A stretch of 64,000 bases of DNA from Gallionella sp. (GTDB taxonomy: Bacteria; Pseudomonadota; Gammaproteobacteria; Burkholderiales; Gallionellaceae): the NCBI GenBank assembly GCA_028687575.1, contig JAQTZW010000010.1, positions 1-64,000 of the forward strand, written 5' to 3'. This document shows, piece by piece, positions 35,737-45,007 of this stretch (its first letter is position 1; each line of letters opens with the position of its first letter). Below the pieces are notes generated by a model. The model was not told the origin of the DNA. It made no database searches and saw only the letters and a list, made by a program, of their open reading frames with translations. The translations under genes and the position numbers were made by a program.

Positions 35737-36660
35737 ATGAAACTCATCCGCACCTTCGCCCTACTTGCAGCCGTCTCGCTGACAGGCTGCGCGACCGGCC
35801 CGGCCAGAAACCCCGCCGATCCGTTTGAACCCATGAACCGGGGCATATACAAATTCAACGACACGGTAGACAAAGTCATCGCCAAGCCTGTGGCGCAAGG
35901 CTATAAGACCGTGATGCCGGAAACCGGCAAGACCCTGGTAAGCAATTTCTTCTCCAATCTGAACGATGTGGTGGTCACTGCCAATGACCTGCTGCAATTC
36001 AAATTCAAACAAGGATTTTCCGACGCGATGCGTTTTCTGGTGAACAGCAGCGTGGGCGCCGGCGGCCTGATTGATGTCGCCTCGATGCGCCTGGAAAAGC
36101 ACGACGAAGATTTCGGTCAGACGCTGGGCTACTGGGGCATGGAGAACGGCCCGTATCTGGTGTTGCCGTTACTGGGTTCGAGTTCGTTCCGAGATGGCAT
36201 AGGCTTGCTGGGCGACGGACAGGTCAGCGTCATCAGCCGTACCCGTCATGTGCGTTCCCGCAATCAGCTGTTCCTTGCCAAGGCCATCAATCGCAGGTCG
36301 CAACTGCTGACTCAGGAACAAGTAATGGAAGGTGCGATGATAGACCGCTACACCTTCCTGCGTGATGCCTACCTGCAGTACCGGATAAACGAGGTTTACG
36401 ACGGCAATCCTCCTCACGACAAGCTGGAAGACGAAGAGCTAAACTTCAACTATCAGCCAGATGCACCTGCGCCGACAGCACCTCCAACACCCACCCCGGG
36501 CTCCAAAGCGCCTGGGGCTGTCGGTAGTCCAGTCAGCAGCACCACAGCTGATCTGGCAACACCGCTCGCCATCGCGCCCGAGTCACTGTCGGACGCAGCC
36601 GCTCAACTGGTCGAGAATACACCGCCATCGGTCGTAAAAGTCTGGGTGGCTCGCCGCTAA
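35737..36660 (+). CDS. mlaA: MlaA (VacJ) outer-membrane lipoprotein
   Basis: A lipoprotein of 307 residues with lipobox LTGC after a short signal peptide. The MlaA family opening DPFEPMNRGIYKFNDTVDK is followed by FFSNLNDVVVTANDLLQFK, LGYWGMENGPYLVLPLLGSSSFRDGIG and a YTFLRDAYLQYR segment. It removes phospholipids from the outer leaflet of the outer membrane. A Pro/Thr/Ala-rich C-terminal extension of about 70 residues is longer than in E. coli MlaA. A strong terminator follows, separating it from the mla operon downstream. Confidence 0.95.
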   Translation: MKLIRTFALLAAVSLTGCATGPARNPADPFEPMNRGIYKFNDTVDKVIAKPVAQGYKTVMPETGKTLVSNFFSNLNDVVVTANDLLQFKFKQGFSDAMRFLVNSSVGAGGLIDVASMRLEKHDEDFGQTLGYWGMENGPYLVLPLLGSSSFRDGIGLLGDGQVSVISRTRHVRSRNQLFLAKAINRRSQLLTQEQVMEGAMIDRYTFLRDAYLQYRINEVYDGNPPHDKLEDEELNFNYQPDAPAPTAPPTPTPGSKAPGAVGSPVSSTTADLATPLAIAPESLSDAAAQLVENTPPSVVKVWVARR

Positions 36661-36686
36661 CCCGCCGACAGCCAAGACCCAGCCGC

Positions 36687-36714
36687 AAAGGCCGCCTTAC
36701 ACGCGGCCTTTTTT
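36687..36714 (+). terminator. Intrinsic terminator after mlaA
   Basis: AAAGGCCGC and GCGGCCTTTTTT flank a 7-base loop; a run of six T follows the stem. It ends the mlaA transcript 27 bp after the stop codon. Confidence 0.9.
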
Positions 36715-36842
36715 CATCCCTCTAGCGCAGCGGATAAATTCCTGAAAATCTACGTAAACCTGTGTAATCTTCGTCCTTAATCACCATCGCTCTGGTTGAT
36801 TGAAAGAGCTGCCACCACCCATCACTGATTGTTGATTCAAAC

Positions 36843-37994
36843 ATGGCAAGTGTTTATGAAAACAGTGCAATCCGACATCCCGCCCGTCTGGTCATGGAGC
36901 AGGATGGCGTTGCCGTAGCCAGAGTGCGTTGTTACGGCGATTGGGTCATCCAGCAAAGTGCGTCGCTCGAATTGCAACTGCAAACGCTGGTTTGGCCGGC
37001 TGCGGGTCAACTGATTTTCGACTGCGCATCGCTGGATGCACTGGATACGACCGGTGCATGGCTACTGCACAAATCCCTGCATACGCATCGGCAGCGTGGT
37101 CTTCAAGTCGAGATGGAGGGATTGAAAGCGGAGTTCTCCGCATTGCTCAAACTGGTCGCCTCCAGTGCGGAGCAGGCAAAACTCACTGCCGCCCCCGCTG
37201 AGAGCCTGCTGACTCGCATCGGTCGGCGCTCCTGGCTCAGTCTCATAGGCATATCCGGTATGTTGGCCTTCATTGGCGAGACTGCCATGGTGCTGCTGCG
37301 CTCGCTGCTCCAGCCGCGCCGCATCCGCTGGCGGGCCGTACTGCACAACCTGCAATCCGCCGGATTCGACGCGCTGCCCATCGTCGGGTTGCTGTCGTTT
37401 TTGATGGGGCTGGTGATCGCTTACCAGGGGGCAGACCAGCTGCAGCGTTTCGGTGCCAACATTTTTATCGCCGACCTGGTCGGACTGTCCATGCTGCGCG
37501 AACTATCCCCGCTGCTCACCGCCATCATCGTCGCCGGTCGTTCCGGTTCGGCCTACGCAGCGCAGATAGGCACGATGAAAGTCACCGAGGAAATAGACGC
37601 GCTGCGCACCATAGGCGTCGGCCCGACTGAACTGCTGGTGCTACCCAAGCTGCTGGCACTGGTCATCGCGCTGCCATTACTCACCGTCTATGCCGATGCT
37701 GCCGGCCTGCTGGGCGGCATGATCATGGCCAACTCCCGGCTGGATGTCGGTTTCACGCTATTCATAGACCGCCTGCATCAGGCACTGCATCTCTCTTCCT
37801 TCCTGACCGGCGTGGGCAAAGCGCCGGTGTTCGCCGCCATCATCGCGCTGGTGGGCTGTCATCAGGGCTTTCAGGTCAGCGGCAGCGCCGACAGTGTCGG
37901 ACGACAAACCACGGTGAGCGTGGTGCACGCGATCTTTCTGGTAATTCTGGCCGACTCGCTATTCTCCATCGTCTTCAACTGGCTGAAACTATGA
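36843..37994 (+). CDS. mlaE: MlaE-family lipid ABC permease with N-terminal STAS domain
   Basis: A protein of 383 residues. The first 110 or so form a STAS-like domain (LIFDCASLDALDTTGAWLLHKSLH), the equivalent of MlaB, fused to an MlaE permease with about five helices (GFDALPIVGLLSFLMGLVIAYQGADQL, GRSGSAYAAQIGTMKVTEEIDALRTIG). It forms the membrane core of a phospholipid transporter. It is first in a four-gene operon, mlaE-F-D and an auxiliary lipoprotein, overlapping the next gene by 4 bp. The start ATG at 36843 has no strong ribosome site visible. Confidence 0.92.
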   Translation: MASVYENSAIRHPARLVMEQDGVAVARVRCYGDWVIQQSASLELQLQTLVWPAAGQLIFDCASLDALDTTGAWLLHKSLHTHRQRGLQVEMEGLKAEFSALLKLVASSAEQAKLTAAPAESLLTRIGRRSWLSLIGISGMLAFIGETAMVLLRSLLQPRRIRWRAVLHNLQSAGFDALPIVGLLSFLMGLVIAYQGADQLQRFGANIFIADLVGLSMLRELSPLLTAIIVAGRSGSAYAAQIGTMKVTEEIDALRTIGVGPTELLVLPKLLALVIALPLLTVYADAAGLLGGMIMANSRLDVGFTLFIDRLHQALHLSSFLTGVGKAPVFAAIIALVGCHQGFQVSGSADSVGRQTTVSVVHAIFLVILADSLFSIVFNWLKL

Positions 37995-38770
37995 GCGCGC
38001 AACCCGTCATCGAAATCAACCATCTCTGCAGCCGCTTCGGTTCGAATGTGGTACATGATGACATCAGCCTGAGCGTCCAGCGTGGCGAAATTTTTGCGCT
38101 GGTCGGCGGCAGCGGATGCGGCAAGTCCACGCTGCTGCGCACCATCCTGCTCCTGCAGAAGCCTGTTTCCGGCTCGATCAGGGTGTTCGGCGAAGAAGTG
38201 CTGGGCATGGACGACGAGCAGGCGCTGCCACTGCGCCGCCGCTTCGGGGTGATGTTCGAACGCGGTGCGCTGTTCAGCGCACTGACGGTAGCCGAAAATG
38301 TCGGCATGGTGCTGCGCGAACACACCGCACTCGCGCCGGAGATGATCCGGCAGATTGCCGCACTGAAGATCGCGCTCTCCGGGTTGCCGCCCGATGCGGG
38401 CGACAAGTATCCCAGCGAACTGAGCGGCGGGATGCGCAAACGGGCCGCGCTGGCGCGCGCCATCGCACTCGATCCGGAGTTGCTGTTTCTCGATGAACCG
38501 ACCGCTGGACTCGATCCGCTCAGCGCCAGCGGCATAGACGATCTGGTGCGCAGCTTGCGCGATGCGCTGGGTTTGACCATCATGCTGGTCACACATGATC
38601 TCGACCTGCTGTGGCGGGTGGCAGACCGGGTCGCCGTGCTGGGCGAGGGACATATTCTGGGAATAGGCACCATGACCGAGTTGTCGCAAATGGAACACCC
38701 CATCATCAGGGAATATTTCTACGGCCCGCGCGGACGGGCGGCCAATAAACTGTTAGCGGAAGCCTCTTGA
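37991..38770 (+). CDS. mlaF: MlaF-type ABC ATPase
   Basis: A protein of 259 residues. Walker A is GGSGCGKSTLLR, the signature is ELSGGMRKRAALARA, Walker B is LLFLDEPTAGLDP and the H-loop is VTHDLD. It powers the MlaE permease. Its ATG overlaps the mlaE stop, and its own TGA overlaps the TTG of the downstream gene. Confidence 0.95.
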   Translation: MSAQPVIEINHLCSRFGSNVVHDDISLSVQRGEIFALVGGSGCGKSTLLRTILLLQKPVSGSIRVFGEEVLGMDDEQALPLRRRFGVMFERGALFSALTVAENVGMVLREHTALAPEMIRQIAALKIALSGLPPDAGDKYPSELSGGMRKRAALARAIALDPELLFLDEPTAGLDPLSASGIDDLVRSLRDALGLTIMLVTHDLDLLWRVADRVAVLGEGHILGIGTMTELSQMEHPIIREYFYGPRGRAANKLLAEAS

Positions 38771-38772
38771 GC

Positions 38773-39687
38773 ATGGAAGAAAAAGTCAATTTTGCGGTAA
38801 TCGGTGCCTTTGTTCTGCTGCTGGGTGCGGCCCTTATCGGCGGCGTACTCTGGATTAGCAGCGGCAAATCCTACAGCCAGTCTTACGACATCTACCTGAC
38901 TTACATGAGCGAATCGGTATCCGGGCTGAACCTCAACGCACCAGTGCGCTACCGGGGAGTCGAGGTGGGACGAGTGCAGGAAATCACCCTCGCACCAAAC
39001 AATGTCGAACAGGTACGCCTGACGCTAGGCATTCTGCACGGCACGCCAATCAGAACTAACACAGTGGCACTGTTGCAGACCCACGGCCTGACCGGCTTGA
39101 CCTTTGTCGAACTGAGCGGCGGCAACAACAACAGCCCCGCGCTGGAAAAAAAATCCGGCGAACAATATCCGGTTATCCAGTCTGGACCATCCCTGATTAC
39201 CCGCTTGGACACTTCCGTGACGGCGCTGCTCGCCAACCTCAATCGCACCAGCCAAAACATCAACGCCCTGCTCGACGAGGACAACCGCACAGCGGTCAGA
39301 AACACCCTGAAAGATGTCGAGATCATCGCCCACACACTATCCCTGCGTCAGGGGCAGATCGATTCCACCCTGAACAACGCTGCGCGCACACTGGAAAACA
39401 CCGAGCGTTTCACACGTGAGCTGCCGCAACTGGCGCTACGCATCCAGCACAGCACTGAAGCATTTGATCGCATGACCAGCGAACTGGCTCTGGCCAGCAA
39501 GAATGCGGCCAACACTATGGATGACACCCGCCAGTTCACCAGTGAGACCCTGCCCGAAGCGCACCAACTGGTGCTTGAACTGCGCGAATTAACCAATTCA
39601 CTGCGCCGCCTCAGTAGCGAACTGGAGCAGAATCCGAGTGCCTTACTGTACGGAAAATCTGCCGCCAAACGCGGCCCCGGAGAATGA
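38773..39687 (+). CDS. mlaD: MCE-domain protein, MlaD-like
   Basis: A protein of 304 residues with one N-terminal transmembrane helix (NFAVIGAFVLLLGAALIGGVLWI) and a single MCE domain (about residues 40-115, GLNLNAPVRYRGVEVGRVQEITL). A long, mostly helical C-terminal half of about 170 residues, with repeated hydrophobic heptads, follows; E. coli MlaD lacks this. Such tails may form a periplasmic tube or bundle. It binds lipids in transit. An in-frame TTG at 38767 overlaps the mlaF stop; the ATG at 38773 is equally placed. Confidence 0.92.
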   Translation: MEEKVNFAVIGAFVLLLGAALIGGVLWISSGKSYSQSYDIYLTYMSESVSGLNLNAPVRYRGVEVGRVQEITLAPNNVEQVRLTLGILHGTPIRTNTVALLQTHGLTGLTFVELSGGNNNSPALEKKSGEQYPVIQSGPSLITRLDTSVTALLANLNRTSQNINALLDEDNRTAVRNTLKDVEIIAHTLSLRQGQIDSTLNNAARTLENTERFTRELPQLALRIQHSTEAFDRMTSELALASKNAANTMDDTRQFTSETLPEAHQLVLELRELTNSLRRLSSELEQNPSALLYGKSAAKRGPGE

Positions 39688-40310
39688 ACATGAGAATCCG
39701 CTCACCAAACTGGATATCGTTGCTTGCCGTGCTGCTGAGTACCTCGTTAATGAGTGGCTGCACCGCCCTTAAACCGCCAACGCTGGAGAACACTCATCTC
39801 TACACGCTGGAAGCCAAACCAGACAACCAGACTGTCGCGCCGGCCAGCCGCCAAGTGCTGGCGGTCGGCATGCCCTCCGCCCGCCCCGGCTATGACACTC
39901 CGCAAATCGCCTACCAACGCCAGCCCCTGGAGTTGGAATACTTCGTCACCCAGCGCTGGGCGGATACGCCTGCGAGGATGCTAAAGCCGCTGCTGGTTCA
40001 GGCACTGGAACCGGGATTTCAGGCCGTGGTTCAAGCCCCTAGTCCGGTTGCTGCGCAACTCCGACTGGACACCGAAGTCATCCGATTGCAACAGGATTTC
40101 ACCAGTAAACCCAGCCGGGTGCAGTTCACGCTGCGCGCACAACTGACCGATTTGCAAAATAAAAAAATTGTCGCCGTGAAAGTGTTCGATGAGTCCGAAG
40201 TTGCCATCAGCGAAGATGCCTATGGCGGAGTTGTCGCTACCAATCTTGCGTTGCAACGCATCCTCAGCCAGTTGGCAGAATTCTGCCGTAACGCCTCGAC
40301 CAAACCGTAG
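39684..40310 (+). CDS. ABC-type transport auxiliary lipoprotein (PqiC/MlaL-like)
   Basis: A lipoprotein of 208 residues with lipobox MSGC. The domain starts LYTLEA, then VLAVGMPSARPGYDTPQIAYQRQPLELEYFVTQRWADTPARML and FQAVVQ, the pattern of ABC_trans_aux (PqiC-like) proteins. It takes the position where MlaC would be in E. coli; no MlaC is seen here. The ATG at 39684 overlaps the mlaD stop. It probably docks the inner-membrane complex to the outer membrane. Confidence 0.88.
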   Translation: MNMRIRSPNWISLLAVLLSTSLMSGCTALKPPTLENTHLYTLEAKPDNQTVAPASRQVLAVGMPSARPGYDTPQIAYQRQPLELEYFVTQRWADTPARMLKPLLVQALEPGFQAVVQAPSPVAAQLRLDTEVIRLQQDFTSKPSRVQFTLRAQLTDLQNKKIVAVKVFDESEVAISEDAYGGVVATNLALQRILSQLAEFCRNASTKP

Positions 40311-40403
40311 GCTGGCGAGTTCCGGCCTCACCCGCTCAGGGTGTAAGATAACAGCCATTGATTCCTTCATTTGCCACTCAACTCAACTTTCAGGAGAAGC
40401 ATC

Positions 40404-41114
40404 ATGAATAGCGAGACTAACAACACACCCAGCAGCGAAATCGCCACCCTTGAAGCCGAAGTGCGCAGCGTCGTCGAACAGGGACATGATGTACAGGAAA
40501 CGGTGCGCCAGCTGACGCTACGCAAGATCAGCGCACATTCGCTGGACATCGAATCGCTGCGGCAGATTGCCGGGGCGGTATTGCGTGGCGCACGCGCCGG
40601 CGCACAGAAGGAACTCAATCAAACCGTCAATCAGAACGAAAACGCCCGCGCTCAACTCAGGCAGGCGGTCGCCGGGCTGGACGTGGCACTGGCGCAACTC
40701 GCCGAAGCCTCTAAACTGGCCGTGGAAGAAGCCTCGTCCCGGGCGCAAAAGTTCTCCAGCGAAGACTTGTCCAAGACACGTGCCGATCTCGAAGCACTGG
40801 AATCCATGTTCATGGAAACCTTGCAAACCACCGCCGCCAGCAGCAAGGATGTCGCCGGCGATATCCTGCACGACCTGGCAGCCCACACCCGCACCCACGG
40901 CTCGGCGGTCGGCGCACAGATCAGGGAGACGCTGTCGGTCATCTCCCACCAGATTGGCATTGCCGGTCGCACTCAGGTTGCTGTTGGCCTGCATCTGGCC
41001 CACGCCACTTCCGACCTGCTACGCCAAATCGCTGCCGGCGTGCTGACCGGATTGGCCGACCACGTTAAGCCCGGTCAGTCCCGACCCGCGCCAACCAACA
41101 CCAAGGAAGGCTGA
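40404..41114 (+). CDS. Helical protein of unknown function (DUF6781-like)
   Basis: A protein of 236 residues without a signal peptide, predicted almost entirely helical and rich in Ala, Glu and Gln. The N-terminal part (IATLEAEVRSVVEQGHDVQETVRQLTLRKI) and later segments have heptad-like spacing. It has the look of the DUF6781 family, but I am not sure of that name. An AGGAG site precedes the ATG. The stop overlaps the start of the ABC1 kinase gene (ATGCTC inside GATGCT), suggesting a functional pair. Confidence 0.7.
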   Translation: MNSETNNTPSSEIATLEAEVRSVVEQGHDVQETVRQLTLRKISAHSLDIESLRQIAGAVLRGARAGAQKELNQTVNQNENARAQLRQAVAGLDVALAQLAEASKLAVEEASSRAQKFSSEDLSKTRADLEALESMFMETLQTTAASSKDVAGDILHDLAAHTRTHGSAVGAQIRETLSVISHQIGIAGRTQVAVGLHLAHATSDLLRQIAAGVLTGLADHVKPGQSRPAPTNTKEG

Positions 41115-42853
41115 TGCTCTGGCAGGCAATGATGGCGGTGCGCGACCTGTCGCGCTTGCATGACATCGCCGCCATCCTGATCAAATACGGCTTCGGCGAC
41201 ATCCTCAGCCGCATGGGCTTGTCCAATGCACTGGAGCGTGCCGGCAAGGTGCTCAACCATGCCAATGCCAAAGAATTCGCGCACCTGTCGCCGCCTGTCA
41301 GGGTACGCCGCGCGCTGGAAGAGATGGGGCCGACCTTCGTCAAACTGGGCCAGGTGCTCGCCACCCGGGTAGACCTGTTTGAACCGGAATGGATCGCAGA
41401 ATTCAGCAAACTTCAGGATGGCGCGCCGCCGCTGCCTTACGCCGAGGTTCGCACCCAACTCACCGAAGACCTGGGTGCGCCGCCTGAAGAAATCTTCGCC
41501 CATTTCGACCCAAACCCGCTGGCTGCCGCCTCCATCGCACAGGTATACCGCGCGCGACTGACCGACGGCAACGAGGTGATCGTCAAGGTACGTCGCCCCG
41601 GCATCCGTCCCATCATCGAATCCGACTTGCGCTGGCTGGTGCGGCTATCCGAACTGGCCGAGGCAGAAAATCCAGAGTTGCGCAGTTTTTGCCCGCAGGA
41701 AGTGATACGCCAGTTCGCGCAGTCGCTGCGCCGCGAACTCAATTTTTCGCTGGAATGCCGAAACGCCGAACACATCGCGGACAATTTTGCCAATTATGCG
41801 GATGAGGACACGCCCAAGGCCACCCAGCTGAACGACACCCCTCCCCTCCCGCCCATCATCATTCCGCGCGTCTATTGGCAATGGACGGGCGAACGCGTAT
41901 GCGTGCAGGAATTCATTGACGGCATCCCCGGACGCATGCTGCAAGCCGTGACCGACGCGGGCCTTGATCGCAAGCTGCTGGCGCGACGTGGCGCTCACGC
42001 CGTGCTGAAGATGATTGTCGAAGACGGTTTCTTCCATGCCGACCCGCATCAGGGAAATGTGTTCTACCTGCCAGACAACCGCATCGCCTTCATAGACTTT
42101 GGCATGGTAGGACGGCTGACCGAGGAGCGCCGCGAACAGATGATCCGACTGCTGCTAGGTATGGTGCAACACGATTCCTCAGGCGTATTGGACGTGTTGC
42201 TGGACTGGACGGGTGAGGGCGTGAAAGACGAGCCGGGATTGCAACTGGACATACAGACCTTCGTTGACCAGTACCACGGCTTGTCGCTCAAACAACTCAG
42301 TCTGGGCAACATGCTCTCGGACATGGTGGCCATCCTGCGCCAGCACCAGTTACTGTTGCCCGCCGATCTTGCTTTGCTGGTCAAATCCTTTATCTCGCTG
42401 GAAGGTATGGGCCGCGAACTCGATCCGGATTTCGATGTCGCCAGTGAAGCTATGCCTATGCTGGAAAAATCGCTGCGCGCCCGCTACACGCCTGCCGCAC
42501 TGCTTAAGCGCGGCAGCCGCTCGATTACCGAGGCCCTGACTTTGATTGCCGGGTTGCCACACGATTTCTCCAGCCTGCTGCGTGCTGCCCGACGCGGTCG
42601 TCTGGAAATCCACATAGACGTGACCCACCTGAAACATGTCGGCAACCAACTGGATGGCGCGGCCAACCGGTTGACCATAGGTCTCGTCGTGGCGGCGCTG
42701 ATCATCGGCTCGTCCATCGTGATGACGGTGAAGGGCGGCCCGACGCTGCTAGGTCTGCCGGTGTTCGGCCTGTTGGGCTATCTCGGGACTGGCATCGTCG
42801 GCCTGTGGCTGCTGTTGTCCATCTGGAAGAGCAACCGCAACGACCGCGAATGA
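41114..42853 (+). CDS. ABC1/AarF/UbiB family atypical kinase
   Basis: A protein of 579 residues. The KxGQ motif (FVKLGQVLATR) and the alanine-rich loop (AAASIAQVYRA) of the UbiB family are intact, with HADPHQGNVF and IDFGMVG as catalytic and metal-binding motifs. Two C-terminal transmembrane helices (LTIGLVVAALIIGSSIVMT and LGYLGTGIVGLWLLLSIW) are typical of UbiB. UbiB supports ubiquinone synthesis or lipid handling. The preceding unknown helical gene is coupled to it. It could be a second UbiB paralogue, so I give no symbol. Confidence 0.9.
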   Translation: MLWQAMMAVRDLSRLHDIAAILIKYGFGDILSRMGLSNALERAGKVLNHANAKEFAHLSPPVRVRRALEEMGPTFVKLGQVLATRVDLFEPEWIAEFSKLQDGAPPLPYAEVRTQLTEDLGAPPEEIFAHFDPNPLAAASIAQVYRARLTDGNEVIVKVRRPGIRPIIESDLRWLVRLSELAEAENPELRSFCPQEVIRQFAQSLRRELNFSLECRNAEHIADNFANYADEDTPKATQLNDTPPLPPIIIPRVYWQWTGERVCVQEFIDGIPGRMLQAVTDAGLDRKLLARRGAHAVLKMIVEDGFFHADPHQGNVFYLPDNRIAFIDFGMVGRLTEERREQMIRLLLGMVQHDSSGVLDVLLDWTGEGVKDEPGLQLDIQTFVDQYHGLSLKQLSLGNMLSDMVAILRQHQLLLPADLALLVKSFISLEGMGRELDPDFDVASEAMPMLEKSLRARYTPAALLKRGSRSITEALTLIAGLPHDFSSLLRAARRGRLEIHIDVTHLKHVGNQLDGAANRLTIGLVVAALIIGSSIVMTVKGGPTLLGLPVFGLLGYLGTGIVGLWLLLSIWKSNRNDRE

Positions 42854-42887
42854 AAAAGCCTCCCGGCAGATCGCTCTGCCGGGAGGC
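42853..42887 (-). terminator. Intrinsic terminator of htpX
   Basis: A perfect 13-bp stem, GCCTCCCGGCAGA/TCTGCCGGGAGGC, with a TCGC loop. On the minus strand, it is followed by TTTTT (42857-42853), directly after htpX. The T-run overlaps the stop codon of the convergent kinase gene. On the plus strand, there is no T-tract, so it mainly serves htpX. Confidence 0.85.
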
Positions 42888-42911
42888 TGTCCGATTGACC
42901 ATCTGTGACGC

Positions 42912-43796
42912 TTAGCGACCTTCGCGCAACGCAGCGATACGCTCGTCCAGCGGCGGATGGGTCATAAACAGGCGGCTGATGGCGCTGCCGCCGGAGATGC
43001 CGGAAGCCGCCATCTGCTGCGGCAGTGCAGTCTGCTCGTGGTTGGCCTTGAGGCGTTCCAGCGCCGCGATCATCTTGTTGCGGCCCGCGAGGGTCGCACC
43101 GCCCGCATCGGCGCGGAATTCGCGCTGGCGCGAGAACCACATCACGATGACGCTGGCCAGCACGCCCAACACCAATTGCGCGACGATCTCGGCGACGAAA
43201 GCGCCGATGCCGGGGCCGCTGTTCTCTTCGCCATCCTTGCGCAACAGCGAATCCACGAAAACGCCAAACAGCTTGGAGAAGAACACCACGAAGGTGTTGA
43301 CCACGCCCTGGATCAGCGTCAGCGTCACCATGTCGCCATTGGCCACATGGCTGACCTCGTGCGCCAGCACCGCTTCGGCCTCGTCGCGGCTCATGCTGTG
43401 CAGCAGGCCGGTGCTGACCGCCACCAGCGCATTGTTCTTGTTCCAGCCGGTGGCGAAGGCGTTCACGTCGGGGGCGTCATAGATCGCCACTTCCGGCATG
43501 CCGATGCCGGCGGCCATCGCCTGACGGCGCACCGTCTCGACCAGCCAGCGTTCGGTCGGATCAGACGGTGTCTCGATGATCTGCGCACCGACCGACTGCT
43601 TGGCCATCCACTTGGACATGAACAGCGAGATAATGGAACCGGAGAAACCGATCACGCCGGACAGCACCAGCAGCGCGCTGAAGTTGATCGCGCCACTGCG
43701 ATCCAGATAGTGGTCCACACCGAGGATACGCAGGGTGATGTTGATGACGAACAACACCGCCAAGTTTGTCAGGATAAACAGGAAAATTCGCTTCAT
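42912..43796 (-). CDS. htpX: Membrane metalloprotease HtpX
   Basis: A zinc protease of about 294 residues in the inner membrane, with two N-terminal helices, the HEVSH zinc motif in [15 protein letters not shown], two further helices and a third zinc ligand in [14 protein letters not shown]. It degrades misfolded membrane proteins, together with FtsH in E. coli. The ATG at 43796 is preferred; a TTG 18 bases upstream would add six residues. A clean terminator follows. Confidence 0.95.
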   Translation of the reverse strand: MKRIFLFILTNLAVLFVINITLRILGVDHYLDRSGAINFSALLVLSGVIGFSGSIISLFMSKWMAKQSVGAQIIETPSDPTERWLVETVRRQAMAAGIGMPEVAIYDAPDVNAFATGWNKNNALVAVSTGLLHSMSRDEAEAVLAHEVSHVANGDMVTLTLIQGVVNTFVVFFSKLFGVFVDSLLRKDGEENSGPGIGAFVAEIVAQLVLGVLASVIVMWFSRQREFRADAGGATLAGRNKMIAALERLKANHEQTALPQQMAASGISGGSAISRLFMTHPPLDERIAALREGR

Positions 43797-44074
43797 AGCC
43801 GTAATGCTCTCCAATCATTCAATAAACGCGGCGCAGTGTAGCACCATTCAACTTGCGGCTTGCAAGGTGGGGATGCCGGCTCCGTTTTCAAGAGCGCCAA
43901 CAAAACTCGCTGTCACGGCTTCCGTGACTCCCAGCGCGATTAGTCAGCAAGTGCGCCGAAAAGTTTCCGCCGCTTGCAATGCCCATCGGTAATCGCTAGC
44001 ATTACCCGTTCAATAAAGTCGGATAAATTATTCACCCCCCCCTGTTACAGCAACGTTCCACGAAGGAGATACAC
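43797..44074. promoter_or_regulatory. Divergent intergenic region between htpX and the yceI-like gene
   Basis: The 278-bp gap holds a GTCACGG/CCGTGAC hairpin (43912-43928), a TATTCACCCCCCCC stretch near 44030 and a good AAGGAG ribosome site before the downstream ATG at 44075. I see no gene and no clear promoter pair. Confidence 0.4.
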
Positions 44075-44656
44075 ATGAGCAGTATGTTTGCAAAAAACAC
44101 AGCGGCACTCATTCTGGCATCGCTGATTGCCGCCCCCGCCCTTGCATCGGATCATTACACGGTGGATGCGCACCATACTTGGCCGATGTTCGAGGTAAAC
44201 CATCTGGGTTTCACCACACAGCGTGGACGTTTCAACCAGTCAGCGGGCGACGTCACACTGGATATGACCACCCATCAAGGCAGCGTGAATCTCACCATCC
44301 AGACCGGCTCGCTGGACATGGGCTTCGACAAGTGGGACGAGCACCTGAAGTCCGAAACTTTTTTTAATGCTGCGGTGTTTCCGACCATGCAGTTCACTTC
44401 GAACAAACTGCGTTTCGAGGGTGATAAGGTGGTTGCTGCCGAGGGTAACTTCACGCTGCTGGGCGTGACTCGGCCATTGACCGTCAACGTCAGCAACTTC
44501 CGCTGTGGCGAACACCCGATGACTCACAAGCTGACCTGTGGCGCGGACATCACCGCAACTTTCAAGCGCTCCGATTTCGGCATGAACAGCTTCATCCCGG
44601 CTGTCGGTGACGAAGTGAAAATCATCGTGCCGCTGGAAGCCACAAAAGACTATTGA
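44075..44656 (+). CDS. YceI family periplasmic lipid-binding protein
   Basis: A protein of 193 residues with a signal peptide (AALILASLIAAPALA). The YceI signature is clear: YTVDAHHTWPMFEVNHLGFTTQRGRF, LDMGFDKWDEHLKSETFFNAAVFPTMQF, and LLGVTRPLTVNVSNFRC. It has the lipocalin-like fold that binds polyisoprenoids. A strong GAAGGAG site lies 6 bases before the ATG. It is a single gene, followed by a long inverted repeat. Confidence 0.95.
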   Translation: MSSMFAKNTAALILASLIAAPALASDHYTVDAHHTWPMFEVNHLGFTTQRGRFNQSAGDVTLDMTTHQGSVNLTIQTGSLDMGFDKWDEHLKSETFFNAAVFPTMQFTSNKLRFEGDKVVAAEGNFTLLGVTRPLTVNVSNFRCGEHPMTHKLTCGADITATFKRSDFGMNSFIPAVGDEVKIIVPLEATKDY

Positions 44657-44724
44657 TATAGCCAAGTAAAGTTTGAAGCTGGTTCGTCCTGAACCCTAAC
44701 CAAACCAGCCAAAGCCAAACGAGG

Positions 44725-44801
44725 TTTCACGCGGAGGCGCGGAGAACGCGGAGCAGGCAGCCCGCACCCGCCTTGTATTTCTCCGCGTTCTCGGCGTGAG
44801 G
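44725..44801. repeat. Interrupted inverted repeat (CACGCGGAGG type)
   Basis: TTCACGCGGAGGCGCGGAGAACGCGGAG (from 44725) faces CTCCGCGTTCTCGGCGTGAGG (44781-44801). Arms are separated by about 27 bp. This is a commonly seen dispersed intergenic palindrome, and it could end yceI transcripts. The region 44657-45007 holds no other gene that I can support; a TATGAT box at 44957 may be a -10 for the next gene. Confidence 0.65.
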
Positions 44802-45007
44802 AAATCTTTTCATGCTTCGACATCATTGGGGTCGTAGCTGGCTAACGAATGTTCCGACTTCACCATGCCGAATCAATAGTGACAGTTACCCCTTCCGCCA
44901 ACTGGCAGCGGGGGTATTGCAGCAACATAATCCAACTGCAAACAGGCGGTTTGCTCTATGATGCGAACGGAGATTCGACGCTATCAACAATAAAACGCCC
45001 TTTGCCG

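Noticed and set aside
36745..36785. Repetitive AATCTACGTAAACCTGTGTAATC motif before mlaE
   Set aside because: It resembles a common intergenic sequence, but I see only one copy and cannot define its ends.
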